Shown here in pieces: positions 33,536 to 42,464 of a DNA stretch of 64,000 nt (the stretch's first letter is position 1; every line of letters starts with the position of its first letter). Made by a program: the position numbers and the translations under genes. The stretch comes from JAFDVL01 sp963794955. GTDB taxonomy: Bacteria; Acidobacteriota; Blastocatellia; RBC074. The notes under the pieces were generated by a model, which saw only the letters and a list, made by a program, of their open reading frames with translations, was not told the DNA's origin and did not search any database. The DNA lies in NCBI GenBank assembly GCA_963794955.1, contig CAWCGF010000011.1, forward strand, positions 310,001 through 374,000. The letters run 5' to 3'.

Positions 33536-34864
33536 ATGGATTCTCCTGCTGGCTCCATCAATCGCCGCATTTTTAAGGCTGCTGTTGCTATCGCTGCTGC
33601 CACAGTGCTCGTAAAATTGGCGGCACTGGCTAAGGAAATGGTAGTCGCTTGGCGCTTTGGCATAGGCGATGAGTTGGATGCGTTCAATGTGGCACAAAAC
33701 ATTCCCTTCCTGCTTATCAGTATTGCTGGCACTTCATTTCAAACGGCCTTTATCCCCACCTATATTCAGGTACAACGACATGAAGGTTCTCAAGCTGCGC
33801 AACAGTTGTTTTCTAGTTCAATAGTTTGCGTATCTGGTATCTTCATTCTACTAACAATTGCCATCTTACTTACCGGGCCGATTTACCTTCCTCACCTAGC
33901 TCGTGGCTTTACCCCAGAAAAGTTGAACGTAACTTTTCAGCTACTTTGCTTAATTGCCCCGACAATTTTACTGACAGGAATGAGCACCTTCTGGGGCGCT
34001 ATTCTGAATGTGGGAAACGTTTTTGCCTTGGTTGCTGCTGTTCCCCTTACTACTATTCTTGTCACGATCTTTTTGTTGCTACTAACTCCCAGCTTAGGTA
34101 TTTATGCCTTAGCTATCGCTCTTACACTCGGCGCGGCAACCGAACTTGTGATCATTGGCTCTATCCTTCATCGCAAGGGAGTTTCAGTACAATTCAAGTG
34201 GCAGGGCAATACTCCCTATCTCAAACAGATTGGCCGCTTATCCTTGTCGCTAATGACAAGTAATTTGTTAGCATCAGGTAGCGGATTAGTAAATGTAGCA
34301 ATCGCCGCGAGTCTGGCGGCAGGCAGTGTTGCTTCTTTGGGATATGCAAATAAGTTGATTGCGATGCCGATTGGGCTTATGGCAACGGCGCTCGGCACAG
34401 CTTTGATGCCGCATTTTTCGCGGATGAGGGCGGAAGAGAATTGGTGGCAAGTTAGACATACGCTCACCCGATTCTTGCAGTTATCCCTTGCCTTGACCCT
34501 CCCGGTAACAGCGATAATTTTGCTTTTTGCGCCGCAGCTTACCAGCTTGATCTTGCAGCGAGGAGCGTTTGGGAGCAATGATGTCCACATCGTTTCAGTA
34601 CTGCTCTTTTATCTTGCTTTGCAACTCCCTTTTTATGTTGCCGGTACTTTAGTTTCCCGCCTGTTAGAAGCCTTCCAAGCTAACCGCATCCTACTCATGA
34701 TTACTTTTACAGACTTCGTTTTAAGTGCGGTAGGGGCCTGGTTGCTTAGCACCAGAATGCAGATTGCTGGGGTTGCTTTGGCGGTTACTCTTACGCGCTG
34801 TTTTTCTTTTTTTATGCTCTTCTTCTTTACCAATAGAGTAATTAAGAAAGCCCAATGCGCATAA
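33536..34864 (+). CDS. MurJ/MviN-like lipid-linked oligosaccharide flippase (copy 1)
   Basis: A 442-residue polytopic protein of the MOP superfamily with about twelve to fourteen helices. KEMVVAWRFGIGDELDAFNVAQNIPF near the N-terminus and LQRGAFGSNDVHIVS later are MurJ-type segments. In this operon it most likely flips the polysaccharide repeat unit, as Wzx does. The start is uncertain: GTGAGG lies nine bases before the ATG at 33536, which I prefer to the upstream TTG (33500) and ATG (33527). It overlaps the next gene by ten bases. A paralogue is at 42465-43856. Confidence 0.85.
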   Translation: MDSPAGSINRRIFKAAVAIAAATVLVKLAALAKEMVVAWRFGIGDELDAFNVAQNIPFLLISIAGTSFQTAFIPTYIQVQRHEGSQAAQQLFSSSIVCVSGIFILLTIAILLTGPIYLPHLARGFTPEKLNVTFQLLCLIAPTILLTGMSTFWGAILNVGNVFALVAAVPLTTILVTIFLLLLTPSLGIYALAIALTLGAATELVIIGSILHRKGVSVQFKWQGNTPYLKQIGRLSLSLMTSNLLASGSGLVNVAIAASLAAGSVASLGYANKLIAMPIGLMATALGTALMPHFSRMRAEENWWQVRHTLTRFLQLSLALTLPVTAIILLFAPQLTSLILQRGAFGSNDVHIVSVLLFYLALQLPFYVAGTLVSRLLEAFQANRILLMITFTDFVLSAVGAWLLSTRMQIAGVALAVTLTRCFSFFMLFFFTNRVIKKAQCA

Positions 34865-35937
34865 CTTTTGTCGTTCCCTCTATCAGGTGTGGCGGGGCCG
34901 AAAGAATAGTTACAGCAATGGCGAATTATTGGGCAGAGAATGGAATGGAGGTAACCATACTTACTTTTGATGATGCGGTCGCGCCATTTTACTCTCTGTC
35001 GAGCGATATCCGGCTTCTCTCATTAAATGCGCTCCGCAAATCCAAAAATCATATCGTCGGCTTGGGTAACAATATTCGTCGCATTCTCGCTTTAAGAAAA
35101 GCTCTCAAGCTTACCCATCCTGAGATAGTTATAAGTTTCTTGACGAGAACGAACGTGCGAGTTTTGTTAGCCTCGCTGGGGTTAAATACTCCCATAATAA
35201 TTTCTGAGCGTAGTGATCCTTTTCTAGCGCGCCCAGGCAGATGGTGGGAACTGCTGGCTAGGGGTACTTATCCTATGGCCACCAGAATTACGGTTTTTAC
35301 CGGGCACGCCGCAACTTATTTTCCTTCTTCATTAAGAAAAAAGCTTCGCATTATACCCAATCCCGTAGCTCCATCGAAGTATCAAGCTATCCCCCAAAAT
35401 GGAGCCTTTCGGCTCGTGGCTGTAGGACGATTAGAGTATGTCAAAGGCTTTGACATATTACTTAATGCCTTTGCCTTAGTACGACAAAAATTTCCCACCG
35501 CTACACTGACGATTTGGGGCGAAGGTAGTGAGCGCCAGGAACTAGAGTCACTACGTGCTGCCCTAGGCTTATCGGAGCAGGTACAATTCCCAGGGATAAC
35601 CAAAGATGTGTCGCAGGCGTTGGCTGAGGCGGATTTGTTTATCCAAGCTTCGCGTTGGGAAGGCTTTGGGAATGCCTTGTGTGAAGCGATGGCCGTCGGC
35701 TTACCAGTAATTTCGACTAATTGCAGCGGCCCGCAAGAAATTATACGGAATGGCGTAGATGGCCAACTGGTTCCCGTTGGAAATGTTGAGGCTTTGGCCC
35801 ACTCGATGGTGGATTTGTTGTCTAACTTTTCTCAGCGCCAGACACTGGCAAAAAATGCGCTTGAGATTACAAAACGATTTGCTCTACCAGATATTATGAA
35901 GCAATGGGAAGAGCTAGTAGAAGAAGCTACCGATTAA
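34855..35937 (+). CDS. Glycosyltransferase, group 1 (GT4-like)
   Basis: The 360-residue enzyme has a GT-B fold. The N-terminal donor-distant domain starts MRITFVVPSIRCGGAERIV, and the C-terminal domain carries the nucleotide-sugar segment RLVAVGRLEYVKGFDILLNAF, EGSERQELE, and the EX7E motif in SRWEGFGNALCEAMAVGLPVIST. It would add a hexose to the lipid-linked repeat unit on the cytoplasmic side. The start lies inside the end of the flippase gene. Confidence 0.9.
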   Translation: MRITFVVPSIRCGGAERIVTAMANYWAENGMEVTILTFDDAVAPFYSLSSDIRLLSLNALRKSKNHIVGLGNNIRRILALRKALKLTHPEIVISFLTRTNVRVLLASLGLNTPIIISERSDPFLARPGRWWELLARGTYPMATRITVFTGHAATYFPSSLRKKLRIIPNPVAPSKYQAIPQNGAFRLVAVGRLEYVKGFDILLNAFALVRQKFPTATLTIWGEGSERQELESLRAALGLSEQVQFPGITKDVSQALAEADLFIQASRWEGFGNALCEAMAVGLPVISTNCSGPQEIIRNGVDGQLVPVGNVEALAHSMVDLLSNFSQRQTLAKNALEITKRFALPDIMKQWEELVEEATD

Positions 35938-35986
35938 GTTATGCCTAGTACGTTGCCTTGTTACAATAGCCCCCAAGGGGAAATAG

Positions 35987-36754
35987 ATGCCAACTTCTCA
36001 AGTTACGACTTCCTCTGACAGTCTAGTGTACTCTTTCTGCCGATTATTGTGGCGTGATTTCGGCTTACGGCGTGTTCCCTACTTTCGTAGTTTATGGGCA
36101 TTCTTTATTCGTCTCTGGTTGATATTGCGTAAGAATCCGGCGCAAAATCGAACTTACTTCAATCAAGTTTATAGTAGGAAAGTAGATCCTTGGAATTATC
36201 AACTTGAGGTTCAGCAAGAGCGTTATCGTAGTGCGCTCAATTTTCTGGATGAAGCTAGGCAAGGTGGGAAGATTGCCCGTGCGCTGGAAATCGGATGTAG
36301 TGAAGGCATATTTACCCAACTCTTAGCCGAAAATTGTGATTCCTTGTTGGCACTGGATATTTCCTCTATTGCCCTCGAGAGGGCGAAGGAAAGATGCAGT
36401 GAATTACCACAGGTGAAATTTCACGAGTGGAATTTGAGTGAAGACCCCGTGCCGGGGGTATTTGATGTAGTTATCGTGATGGATGTGCTGGAGTATTTTT
36501 ATGATCCTGCGGCCTTGCGGGCAGCCCGTGACAAAATTGTTGACACCCTTGCTCCTGGTGGCTACCTCTTAATCACCACTTCAAGGGCGCGTGATTTTAT
36601 CGAACGCTCTCGCTGGGCGCGCTGGCTTTATTTGGGAACGCATCTCCTTTCCTGTATTGCGCAACACCCTGACCTGATTACTTGTAAAGAGGCAGAGATG
36701 GAAATTCACGCGCAGGCTCTTTTTCGCAAAAAGCCAGAGTTGCCTGCTGCGTAG
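35987..36754 (+). CDS. Class I SAM-dependent methyltransferase (NodS-like)
   Basis: The 255-residue protein has a hydrophobic, arginine-flanked N-terminal segment (LWAFFIRLWLILRKNP, residues about 32-50) and then a methyltransferase domain with motif I ALEIGCSEGIFTQLLAE near residue 105, LLALDISSIALERAKER, and VVIVMDVLEYF. NodS-type proteins methylate sugar amines or hydroxyls. Next to a deacetylase-like gene, N-methylation of a freed amine is one possible role, by analogy with Nod factor synthesis; this is inference. Confidence 0.82.
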   Translation: MPTSQVTTSSDSLVYSFCRLLWRDFGLRRVPYFRSLWAFFIRLWLILRKNPAQNRTYFNQVYSRKVDPWNYQLEVQQERYRSALNFLDEARQGGKIARALEIGCSEGIFTQLLAENCDSLLALDISSIALERAKERCSELPQVKFHEWNLSEDPVPGVFDVVIVMDVLEYFYDPAALRAARDKIVDTLAPGGYLLITTSRARDFIERSRWARWLYLGTHLLSCIAQHPDLITCKEAEMEIHAQALFRKKPELPAA

Positions 36755-36764
36755 TTATCGCACG

Positions 36765-37562
36765 ATGCCAGCCCGTTATTTACTCCGCTTTGATGACCTT
36801 TGCCCGACCATGAACTGGGGCTTGTGGGACGAGATGGCCTCTATCCTTGAGCGGCATCATATCTGCCCACTTTTGGCTGTGGTGCCGGATAATCAAGACC
36901 CGGAATTGCGGTGCTCTCCGCCCGCGCCGAATTTTTGGGAGCGGGTACGCAGTTGGCAAGCACGTGGCTGGAACATTGCGCTGCACGGCTTTCAGCATAA
37001 GTTTGTCACTTCCGATGCCGGGCTTGTCGGCCTGAACCGCTTCAGTGAATTTGCCGGACTCTCCGCGCCCGTGCAAAGAGAGAAACTGGAGCAAGCCCTC
37101 GCCATTTTTCAGCGAGAAGGAATTATCGCCGAAGCTTGGTCCGCCCCCGCGCATTCATTCGACCAAGTTACGTTGAATTGCCTCGCGGAATTGGGGCTAC
37201 AGACGATTAGCGATGGCTTGTTTTTATCTCCCCAAACGGACTCGCAAGGCTTCTTCTGGATTCCGCAACAACTCTCTGATTTTCGCTCATCTCCCCTTGG
37301 CGTATTTACGATTTGTTTTCACCTCAACAACTGGAATCGTACCCGCCTACAGGCTTTTGAGCAGCAAGTGATTTCTTACCGGCATAACATCACAAGTCTT
37401 CAGGAAGTAAGAGTGGCTTACCAAAATCGAAAGCCCTGGCTGAGCGCCGTCGCCTTAACAAAATGGGGTGGCGCTGCCGTGCGAATGAAACAGCGATTGC
37501 GCCTGCGAAGTAGAATTCTTGCCACCGAACACGAAAAAGTAAGCCAGGGAATGGCACAGTGA
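36765..37562 (+). CDS. DUF2334 polysaccharide deacetylase-like protein
   Basis: The 265-residue product starts MPARYLLRFDDLCPTMNW and has the NodB-like features of DUF2334: the RFDD acidic pair (residues about 8-11), HGFQH near 73-77, and WSAPAHSF near 125-132, which together can bind a metal. It likely removes an acetyl group from an amino sugar. The preceding gene is a NodS-like methyltransferase ten bases away, and the following glycosyltransferase overlaps it by four bases. Confidence 0.83.
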   Translation: MPARYLLRFDDLCPTMNWGLWDEMASILERHHICPLLAVVPDNQDPELRCSPPAPNFWERVRSWQARGWNIALHGFQHKFVTSDAGLVGLNRFSEFAGLSAPVQREKLEQALAIFQREGIIAEAWSAPAHSFDQVTLNCLAELGLQTISDGLFLSPQTDSQGFFWIPQQLSDFRSSPLGVFTICFHLNNWNRTRLQAFEQQVISYRHNITSLQEVRVAYQNRKPWLSAVALTKWGGAAVRMKQRLRLRSRILATEHEKVSQGMAQ

Positions 37563-38671
37563 AAATCACGTTTTTGGTGCGCGCTCTCAATCTTGGCGGG
37601 GCACAAAGTCAAATGGTAGTCTTAGCCGAAGCGCTTCAGGAAAGAGGGCATCAAATCAACGTGATTGCGTTTTATGATGGTGTTCACCGGAATGCTTTAT
37701 CGGGAGCTCGTATTGCCGTGCATACGCTCAATAAGCGCGGACGCTGGGACGTGATCGGTGTTTTGTGGGGGTTGATCAAGCTCGTCCGCAGTCAATCGCC
37801 AGACATTTTGTACGGGTATTTAGCGACTTGCAATCTTTTGACCAGTTTACTGTACCTCTTTATGCCCAAAGCCAAAGCTGTTTGGGGCATTCGGACTGCC
37901 AATCTCAACCTCGCCTATTATGATTGGCTCTCCCGCCTGCTTTATTTTCTGGAAATGAAACTGGCGTGGATGGCAACATTGGTAATTGCCAATTCTCAAG
38001 CTGGCTTGCGGTATGCACTTGCGCAAGGCGTGCCCGCACAAAAGATTATTGCCATCCCCAATGGGATAGACGTTAAGCGGTTTTACCCTGATGCCGCGGC
38101 ACGGGAAAAAATGCGCGCGGCCTGGAAAGTGGCGGCGGATGAATTATTGATTGGAATTGTGGGTAGGATTGATCCTATTAAAGAACATAAAGTCTTTTTG
38201 TTGGCCGCAGCCAAGCTGAGCGAGATTTATCCCCACGCTCACTTTGTCTGTGTGGGGGAAGGCGTAAATCAAAACTATCAAAAGGAGTTGCATGCGCTCA
38301 CCGACAGTTTGGGGTTGCGACAACGCGTGATATGGGCAGGGGCTCAATATGATATGCTGGGTGCCTATAATGCGTTGGATCTTTTGACAAACTCCTCTTC
38401 CAGCGAAGGATTTTCGAATGTAATTGGCGAAGCAATGGCCTGTGGTGTGCCTTGCGTGGTGACAGATGTTGGGGATTCAGCCTTGCTTGTAGGCTCGACA
38501 GGGATTGTTGTTCCCGTTAATGACCCAGAGGCTTTAGTGGCTGGTTGGCGAGCTTGTTTGAATCAACATTCTGCTGAATTAGGTGTGCAAGCCCAGCAAC
38601 GAATCAGTCAGAATTTTAGCGTTACCGCATTGGCGGACAGAACAGAAGCAGCATTGATGGCGATAGTATAG
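37559..38671 (+). CDS. Glycosyltransferase, group 1 (GT4-like), paralogue A1
   Basis: The 370-residue GT-B enzyme begins MKITFLVRALNLGGAQSQMVVLAEAL from a GTG codon overlapping the previous stop. The C-terminal domain has LIGIVGRIDPIKEHKVFLLAAA and the donor motif SSEGFSNVIGEAMACGVPCVVTDVGDSALLVG. The protein at 47261-48391 is clearly its paralogue over the full length. Confidence 0.9.
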   Translation: MKITFLVRALNLGGAQSQMVVLAEALQERGHQINVIAFYDGVHRNALSGARIAVHTLNKRGRWDVIGVLWGLIKLVRSQSPDILYGYLATCNLLTSLLYLFMPKAKAVWGIRTANLNLAYYDWLSRLLYFLEMKLAWMATLVIANSQAGLRYALAQGVPAQKIIAIPNGIDVKRFYPDAAAREKMRAAWKVAADELLIGIVGRIDPIKEHKVFLLAAAKLSEIYPHAHFVCVGEGVNQNYQKELHALTDSLGLRQRVIWAGAQYDMLGAYNALDLLTNSSSSEGFSNVIGEAMACGVPCVVTDVGDSALLVGSTGIVVPVNDPEALVAGWRACLNQHSAELGVQAQQRISQNFSVTALADRTEAALMAIV

Positions 38672-38681
38672 AGAATAACTC

Positions 38682-39917
38682 ATGACAGCATTACCAAGAG
38701 TCACTAATTCTAACGCTTCTCTTTCTCTGGCACCTGAAAAAATAGGCACGTTAGTAGAAAAAACGAATCCTCGCCCTATTCGCCTCACTCACCTTATTAC
38801 CGGCCTTGATTTAGGCGGCGCGGAAATGATGCTTTACAAGGTCTTGCTACAAATGAACCGCGACGCCTTCCAGGCCGAAGTGATTTCCATGCGGGATATG
38901 GGCACGTTAGGAGAAAAGATTGCTAGGCTGGGAATCCCCGTGCGTACGTTGAATATGCGACGTGGTATCCCAGACCCTCGTGCTTTATGGCGGCTCGTCA
39001 GCATCTTGAAACGTCAACAACCGGATTTGATCCAATCCTGGATGTACCACGCAAATCTGATGGGGGGGATTGCCGCGAAGCTGGCCGGAGATATTCCCAT
39101 TATTTGGGGTATCCATCACAGTAACTTTGATCCCAAGAAAAGCAAGCGCAGAACCGTCTGGACCATGAAAGCCGGAGCCTTGCTGTCCAGCCTTGTGCCG
39201 CGCGAAATCATCTGTTGCGGCGAAGTTCCTAAGCGCGTTCATATTGACATGGGCTACGACGCCAAGAAGACGGTAGTAATACCGAATGGCTTCGATTTGA
39301 CGCGCTTTCATCCTGACTCGTCAGCGCGCGTCCTTGTCCGCCAGGAGCTGCAGATTCCTGCTAACGCTCCACTGATAGGGTTGATTGCCCGGTTCCATCC
39401 GAAAAAAGATCATCGCACTTTTATCGAGGCCGCTGAAATTCTGCTGCGGACAAACCGGGATGCCTATTTTGTGTTGTGTGGCGCTGGTATCAGCAGAGAA
39501 AACGAAGAGTTATTAGGCTGGATCAAAGACGCTGGCATCGGCGATCATTGTCGGTTGCTGGGTGTGCGCGAAGATATGCCACGGTTGACCGCGGCATTAG
39601 ACATCGCCTCTTCCACCTCTTCTTATGGCGAAGGGTTTCCGATTGTCTTAGGCGAAGCCATGGCTTGTGGCGTTCCTTGTGTTGTGACAGATGTGGGAGA
39701 CTCGGCACATTTGGTTGGAACCACCGGCGTAGTTATCGCTCCGAATCGCCCCTTTGAATTATCGCAAGCCTGGCAACATCTGCTGCAATTGGACACTGAG
39801 ACCAAGTTACGTTTAGCTAGAGATGCCCGGTACCGGATTGCCGATAACTTTAGCTTACCAGCTATTGTCAGCAGATATGAACAAGTCTATGAGCAAGTTG
39901 TCGAAACACGTGTGTAG
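38682..39917 (+). CDS. Glycosyltransferase, group 1 (GT4-like), paralogue B1
   Basis: The 411-residue enzyme has an extra 30-residue N-terminus, then LTHLITGLDLGGAEMMLYKVLLQMN and the usual GT-B halves. VIPNGFDLTRFHPD and YGEGFPIVLGEAMACGVPCVVTDVGDSAHLVG mark the C-terminal donor domain. It is closely related to the frameshifted gene at 49881-51064, which shares the GGAEMMLYK start. A second ATG at 38730 or so is possible, but no better ribosome site is seen. Confidence 0.9.
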   Translation: MTALPRVTNSNASLSLAPEKIGTLVEKTNPRPIRLTHLITGLDLGGAEMMLYKVLLQMNRDAFQAEVISMRDMGTLGEKIARLGIPVRTLNMRRGIPDPRALWRLVSILKRQQPDLIQSWMYHANLMGGIAAKLAGDIPIIWGIHHSNFDPKKSKRRTVWTMKAGALLSSLVPREIICCGEVPKRVHIDMGYDAKKTVVIPNGFDLTRFHPDSSARVLVRQELQIPANAPLIGLIARFHPKKDHRTFIEAAEILLRTNRDAYFVLCGAGISRENEELLGWIKDAGIGDHCRLLGVREDMPRLTAALDIASSTSSYGEGFPIVLGEAMACGVPCVVTDVGDSAHLVGTTGVVIAPNRPFELSQAWQHLLQLDTETKLRLARDARYRIADNFSLPAIVSRYEQVYEQVVETRV

Positions 39918-39940
39918 CTTACCCTGAGAGAGTTTCTTAC

Positions 39941-40501
39941 GTGAGTAACATTATTACCCTTCACCCCACCAGCATCGCCGACGTTTTTTTGCTTGATTCA
40001 CCGGTTTATCTCGATGAGCGTGGAATGTTTCTGGAAACTTACCAACAAGCAAAGCTGGCTGAGCTTGGTATCACTTCTCCTTTTGTCCAGGATAATCATT
40101 CAGGCTCATATCGGGGAGTCTTACGCGGATTGCATTATCAAATTCGTCAGCCGCAAGGGAAGTTGGTCCGTGTGATCAGTGGGGAAGTCTATGATGTTGC
40201 CGTGGACTTACGCCGCCATTCTGTAACTTTCGGACAATGGGTGGGCACCACTCTTTCCACGCAAAATCGGCAGCAACTTTGGATTCCACCAGGCTTCGCG
40301 CATGGCTTTTATGTTTTGAGTGAATGGGCTGAAGTACTGTACAAAACCACGGATTATTATGCTCCGCAATGGGAGCGCACCTTATTGTGGAATGATCCGC
40401 AACTGGGGATTGATTGGCCGTTGCTTGTGGCACACCCATTAATTGTTTCCCCTAAAGATGCAACAGGGCAGTTGCTGAGCAGAGCGGAGCTTTTTGAGTA
40501 A
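39941..40501 (+). CDS. rfbC: dTDP-4-dehydrorhamnose 3,5-epimerase
   Basis: The 186-residue cupin-fold enzyme starts at GTG. VLRGLHYQIRQPQGKLVRVISGEVYDVAVDLR contains the catalytic His, and WIPPGFAHGFYVLSEWAEVLYKTTDYY the conserved Tyr and loop. It epimerises dTDP-4-keto-6-deoxy-glucose at C3 and C5. It is followed directly by rfbB and rfbA; rfbD is not in the window. Confidence 0.93.
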   Translation: MSNIITLHPTSIADVFLLDSPVYLDERGMFLETYQQAKLAELGITSPFVQDNHSGSYRGVLRGLHYQIRQPQGKLVRVISGEVYDVAVDLRRHSVTFGQWVGTTLSTQNRQQLWIPPGFAHGFYVLSEWAEVLYKTTDYYAPQWERTLLWNDPQLGIDWPLLVAHPLIVSPKDATGQLLSRAELFE

Positions 40502-40505
40502 GAGC

Positions 40506-41591
40506 ATGCAAAACGTCTTGGTTACCGGCGGAGCAGGTTTTATCGGCTCCAATTTTATTCGCTACATGTTGCAGGCGGAAACGCCGATGCTGATCGTCAA
40601 TCTTGATGCTCTGACCTATGCAGGCAGTCTCGATAATTTGACTGATGTGACGACCGATGCTCGCTATACGTTTGTGCATGGCAATATTGGCGACAGAGCC
40701 TTAGTTATTAATCTTCTCCGCCAACAGCGCATTGACACAGTTGTCCACTTCGCCGCAGAATCGCATGTAGATCGTTCCATAAGCAACCCTCATCAGTTCA
40801 TCGAAACCAATGTCGTTGGCACTTTGAGCTTGCTCGCAGCTTGCCAACAGGTATGGCTAGAAGAAAAGGCGTTGCCTTTGTCTGAGGTCCGCTTTCATCA
40901 TGTTTCTACCGATGAAGTTTATGGCACCTTGAACCCCGCTGATCCTGCGTTTTCTGAAATCACGCCCTACGCGCCTAACTCACCTTACGCCGCCTCTAAA
41001 GCCTCAAGTGATCATCTAGTCAGGGCCTATTACCACACGTATGGTTTGCCAGTGACGATCACGAATTGCTCGAATAATTATGGGCCATATCAATTCCCAG
41101 AAAAGCTGATTCCCTTGATGATTATGAACGGCCTAACCGGTCGTCCCCTGCCCGTTTATGGCGATGGGCAACAAATCAGAGATTGGCTATACGTGATTGA
41201 TCATTGCGAAGCTATTAAGTTGGTTCTCACGCATGGAAGAGTCGGCGAAACATATAATATCGGTGGTAATAACCAACCTGCAAATTTGGAAATTGTGCAG
41301 TTACTCTGTGCGTTGTTAGATGAATTAGCTCCTGATTCCGCCTTTTATCCACACCAATCGCTGATTCGTTTTGTGGCTGATCGCCCAGGGCACGACCGCC
41401 GTTACGCGATTGACCTGACAAAAATCCGTACTGAATTAGGCTGGGAACCGCGTGCCTCGCTGCTGTCTGGTTTGCGCCAAACCGTTGCCTGGTATCTCGC
41501 TAATTCGGAGTGGATTGCCAACATCAGCCAGCAGAAAACCTACCAACAATGGCTGCAAAATAATTATCAGCAACGAGGAGCGCAAAAGTGA
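40506..41591 (+). CDS. rfbB: dTDP-glucose 4,6-dehydratase
   Basis: The 361-residue extended SDR has TGGAGFIGSNFIRYML at the N-terminus (NAD site), HFAAESHVDRSI, STDEVYGTL with the Thr-Asp-Glu catalytic residues, and YAASKASSDHLV with the YxxxK pair. It forms dTDP-4-keto-6-deoxyglucose. I start at ATG 40506 (MQNVLVTGG), which matches the family, rather than TTG 40494. It overlaps rfbA by four bases. Confidence 0.94.
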   Translation: MQNVLVTGGAGFIGSNFIRYMLQAETPMLIVNLDALTYAGSLDNLTDVTTDARYTFVHGNIGDRALVINLLRQQRIDTVVHFAAESHVDRSISNPHQFIETNVVGTLSLLAACQQVWLEEKALPLSEVRFHHVSTDEVYGTLNPADPAFSEITPYAPNSPYAASKASSDHLVRAYYHTYGLPVTITNCSNNYGPYQFPEKLIPLMIMNGLTGRPLPVYGDGQQIRDWLYVIDHCEAIKLVLTHGRVGETYNIGGNNQPANLEIVQLLCALLDELAPDSAFYPHQSLIRFVADRPGHDRRYAIDLTKIRTELGWEPRASLLSGLRQTVAWYLANSEWIANISQQKTYQQWLQNNYQQRGAQK

Positions 41592-42454
41592 AAGGCATTA
41601 TTCTCGCGGGGGGCAAAGGGACGCGCTTACATCCGTTGACGCTGGCCATCAGCAAGCAACTCTTGCCTGTTTACAACAAGCCCATGATTTACTATCCCCT
41701 GTCAATGTTGATGTTAGCGGGGATCAAAGACATTTTAGTTATCAGTACACCAGAAGATGTTCCTGCTTTTGAGAAGTTACTGCGGGATGGTAGTCAATGG
41801 GGAATTCGCTTTAGTTATGCCACACAAAGCGACCCTCGCGGTTTAGCCGATGCCTTTTTAGTCGGTGCCGAATTTGTGGAGAACAGTCCGGTTTGCCTGA
41901 TTTTAGGCGACAATATTTTCTTCGGTCATGGCTTACCGGAGAAGCTGGCAAAGGCTGCGAACTTATCTGAAGGGGCACTGGTTTTTGCCTATCCAGTCAA
42001 AGACCCGGAACGATATGGCGTGATCGAATTTGACGCGCAAGGACAGGCATTAAATATCGAGGAGAAGCCTAAACAACCACGCTCCAATTTCGCGGTTCCC
42101 GGCATCTATTTTTATGATGGTACAGTCGTCGAGAAAGCTCGTAGCCTCAAGCCGTCAGCGCGTGGCGAAATCGAAATTACGGATCTGAACAAGCTCTATT
42201 TGGCAGAAAAACAATTGCGCGTAGAACAAATGGGACGCGGTGTTGCCTGGCTGGATGCCGGTACGCACGAATCGTTGATGCAGGCGGCTAGTTTTGTACA
42301 AGCGGTGGAAGACCGCCAGGGAATGATGATTTCTTGCCCAGAGGAAATCGCTTATCGCTTAGAACTGGTCAGTCAAGATCAATTAAAAAGCCTGGCAGAT
42401 AGTCTTAGTAATACCAGTTATGCCAAATACCTGCTTGAACTATCGAAACACTGA
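41588..42454 (+). CDS. rfbA: Glucose-1-phosphate thymidylyltransferase
   Basis: The 288-residue nucleotidyltransferase begins MKGIILAGGKGTRLHPLTLAISKQLLPVYNKPMIYYPL from GTG. LGDNIFFGHG and the SRG-type region GRGVAWLDAGTHESLMQA are also typical. It makes dTDP-glucose, the first step of the pathway; gene order here is C-B-A, the reverse of the biochemical order. Confidence 0.95.
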   Translation: MKGIILAGGKGTRLHPLTLAISKQLLPVYNKPMIYYPLSMLMLAGIKDILVISTPEDVPAFEKLLRDGSQWGIRFSYATQSDPRGLADAFLVGAEFVENSPVCLILGDNIFFGHGLPEKLAKAANLSEGALVFAYPVKDPERYGVIEFDAQGQALNIEEKPKQPRSNFAVPGIYFYDGTVVEKARSLKPSARGEIEITDLNKLYLAEKQLRVEQMGRGVAWLDAGTHESLMQAASFVQAVEDRQGMMISCPEEIAYRLELVSQDQLKSLADSLSNTSYAKYLLELSKH

Positions 42455-42464
42455 GTAAAAACAG

